Shown one piece after another: positions 40,063-40,190 of a stretch of DNA of 40,190 nucleotides; the stretch's first letter is position 1; each line of letters opens with the position of its first letter. The notes beneath the pieces were generated by a model. It was not told the origin of the DNA and did no database searches. It saw only the letters and a list, made by a program, of their open reading frames with translations. The stretch spans positions 1 through 40,190 of the forward strand of contig NZ_CAKKLY010000047.1 of assembly GCF_918698095.1 (NCBI RefSeq), written 5' to 3'. The translations under genes and the position numbers were made by a program. The stretch comes from Arthrobacter sp. Bi83. GTDB lineage: Bacteria; Actinomycetota; Actinomycetes; Actinomycetales; Micrococcaceae.

Positions 40063-40190
40063 CTATTTGCTGAGGTTGGCGAGGCGTTCGGGGCTGAGGA
40101 GTTCCTGGAGTTGGTCGGCGGTGAGGAGGCCGTGTTCGAGGACGAGTTCGGCCACGCCCTTGCCGGTGGCGAGGGCTTCCTGGGCGATGG
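40063..40190 (-). CDS. aspA: Aspartate ammonia-lyase, C-terminal 42 residues (gene continues beyond window)
   Basis: The minus-strand frame entering at the right edge ends with IAQEALATGKGVAELVLEHG, then LLTADQLQELLSPERLANLSK and a TAG at 40063-40065. The pattern A-x-[ED]-A-x3-G-K-[SG]-[VI]-x-E-[LV]-V-L-E-x-G-L-L-T is the C-terminal domain of the aspartase/fumarase superfamily, and the EHGLLT-x-[AE]-[EQ]-L form is typical of aspartate ammonia-lyase. The enzyme interconverts aspartate with fumarate and ammonia. It is placed upstream of dctA on the same strand, a common aspartate-utilisation pairing. Fumarase C is the alternative, but the dctA neighbour favours AspA. Confidence 0.8.
   Translation of the reverse strand, partial: IAQEALATGKGVAELVLEHGLLTADQLQELLSPERLANLSK

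Overview
The window is a high-GC chromosomal segment from an actinobacterium, most likely Arthrobacter, Pseudarthrobacter or a close relative in the Micrococcaceae. The evidence is a secreted Rpf with a LysM domain, a DUF222/HNH (13E12-type) gene, an MSMEG_6728-family protein, DUF6457, DUF2630 and DUF1622 proteins, an ADA-family adenine deaminase, and GC-rich codon use throughout. The assignment rests on gene content only. I see no rRNA, tRNA, CRISPR array, prophage or complete insertion sequence.

Layout. 1-4.4 kb: the N-terminal part of a DUF222/HNH protein, a DUF1622 membrane protein, an NAD-dependent epimerase, an MSMEG_6728-family protein and a small membrane protein. 4.4-5.8 kb: a cluster of GC-rich hairpins, then rpf with a long 5' leader. 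5.8-9.5 kb: a UvrA paralogue divergent from an adenine deaminase. 9.5-16.1 kb: a two-gene membrane unit (CPBP protease), a YdeP-type molybdopterin oxidoreductase, a DUF6457 protein, an aldo/keto reductase and an SDR. 16.2-20.9 kb: small stress-type proteins, an unusual winged-helix plus X25-domain protein, an MscS-family gene broken by an internal deletion and frameshift, a lipoprotein and acylphosphatase. 20.9-28.9 kb: a 1238-residue RecB-like nuclease/helicase, a tandem DUF1540 protein, glutathione-independent formaldehyde dehydrogenase, a 42-residue ORF, a secreted HNH nuclease with an excalibur domain, and YceI.

The most coherent system is at 28.95-36.64 kb. A FadR-type GntR regulator is divergent from a six-gene operon: MHS transporter, L-idonate/L-gulonate-type 5-dehydrogenase, D-mannonate dehydratase (ManD), KDG kinase, fructuronate reductase/mannitol-dehydrogenase-family oxidoreductase and KDPG aldolase. 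There is no uronate isomerase. The set therefore reads as a route from L-gulonate (or L-idonate or fructuronate) through D-fructuronate, D-mannonate, KDG and KDPG to pyruvate and glyceraldehyde 3-phosphate. The fructuronate reductase gene appears to lack a normal start codon where its conserved N-terminus begins; an ATC with an ideal Shine-Dalgarno is proposed.

36.8-40.2 kb: a small GNAT protein, an ArsR-SRPBCC fusion with a palindromic operator, a second small HTH protein, dctA, a repeat-rich spacer, and the C-terminal end of aspartate ammonia-lyase (aspA). aspA and dctA form an aspartate/C4-dicarboxylate unit. Intergenic palindromes and short repeats are frequent, and several separate convergent genes.
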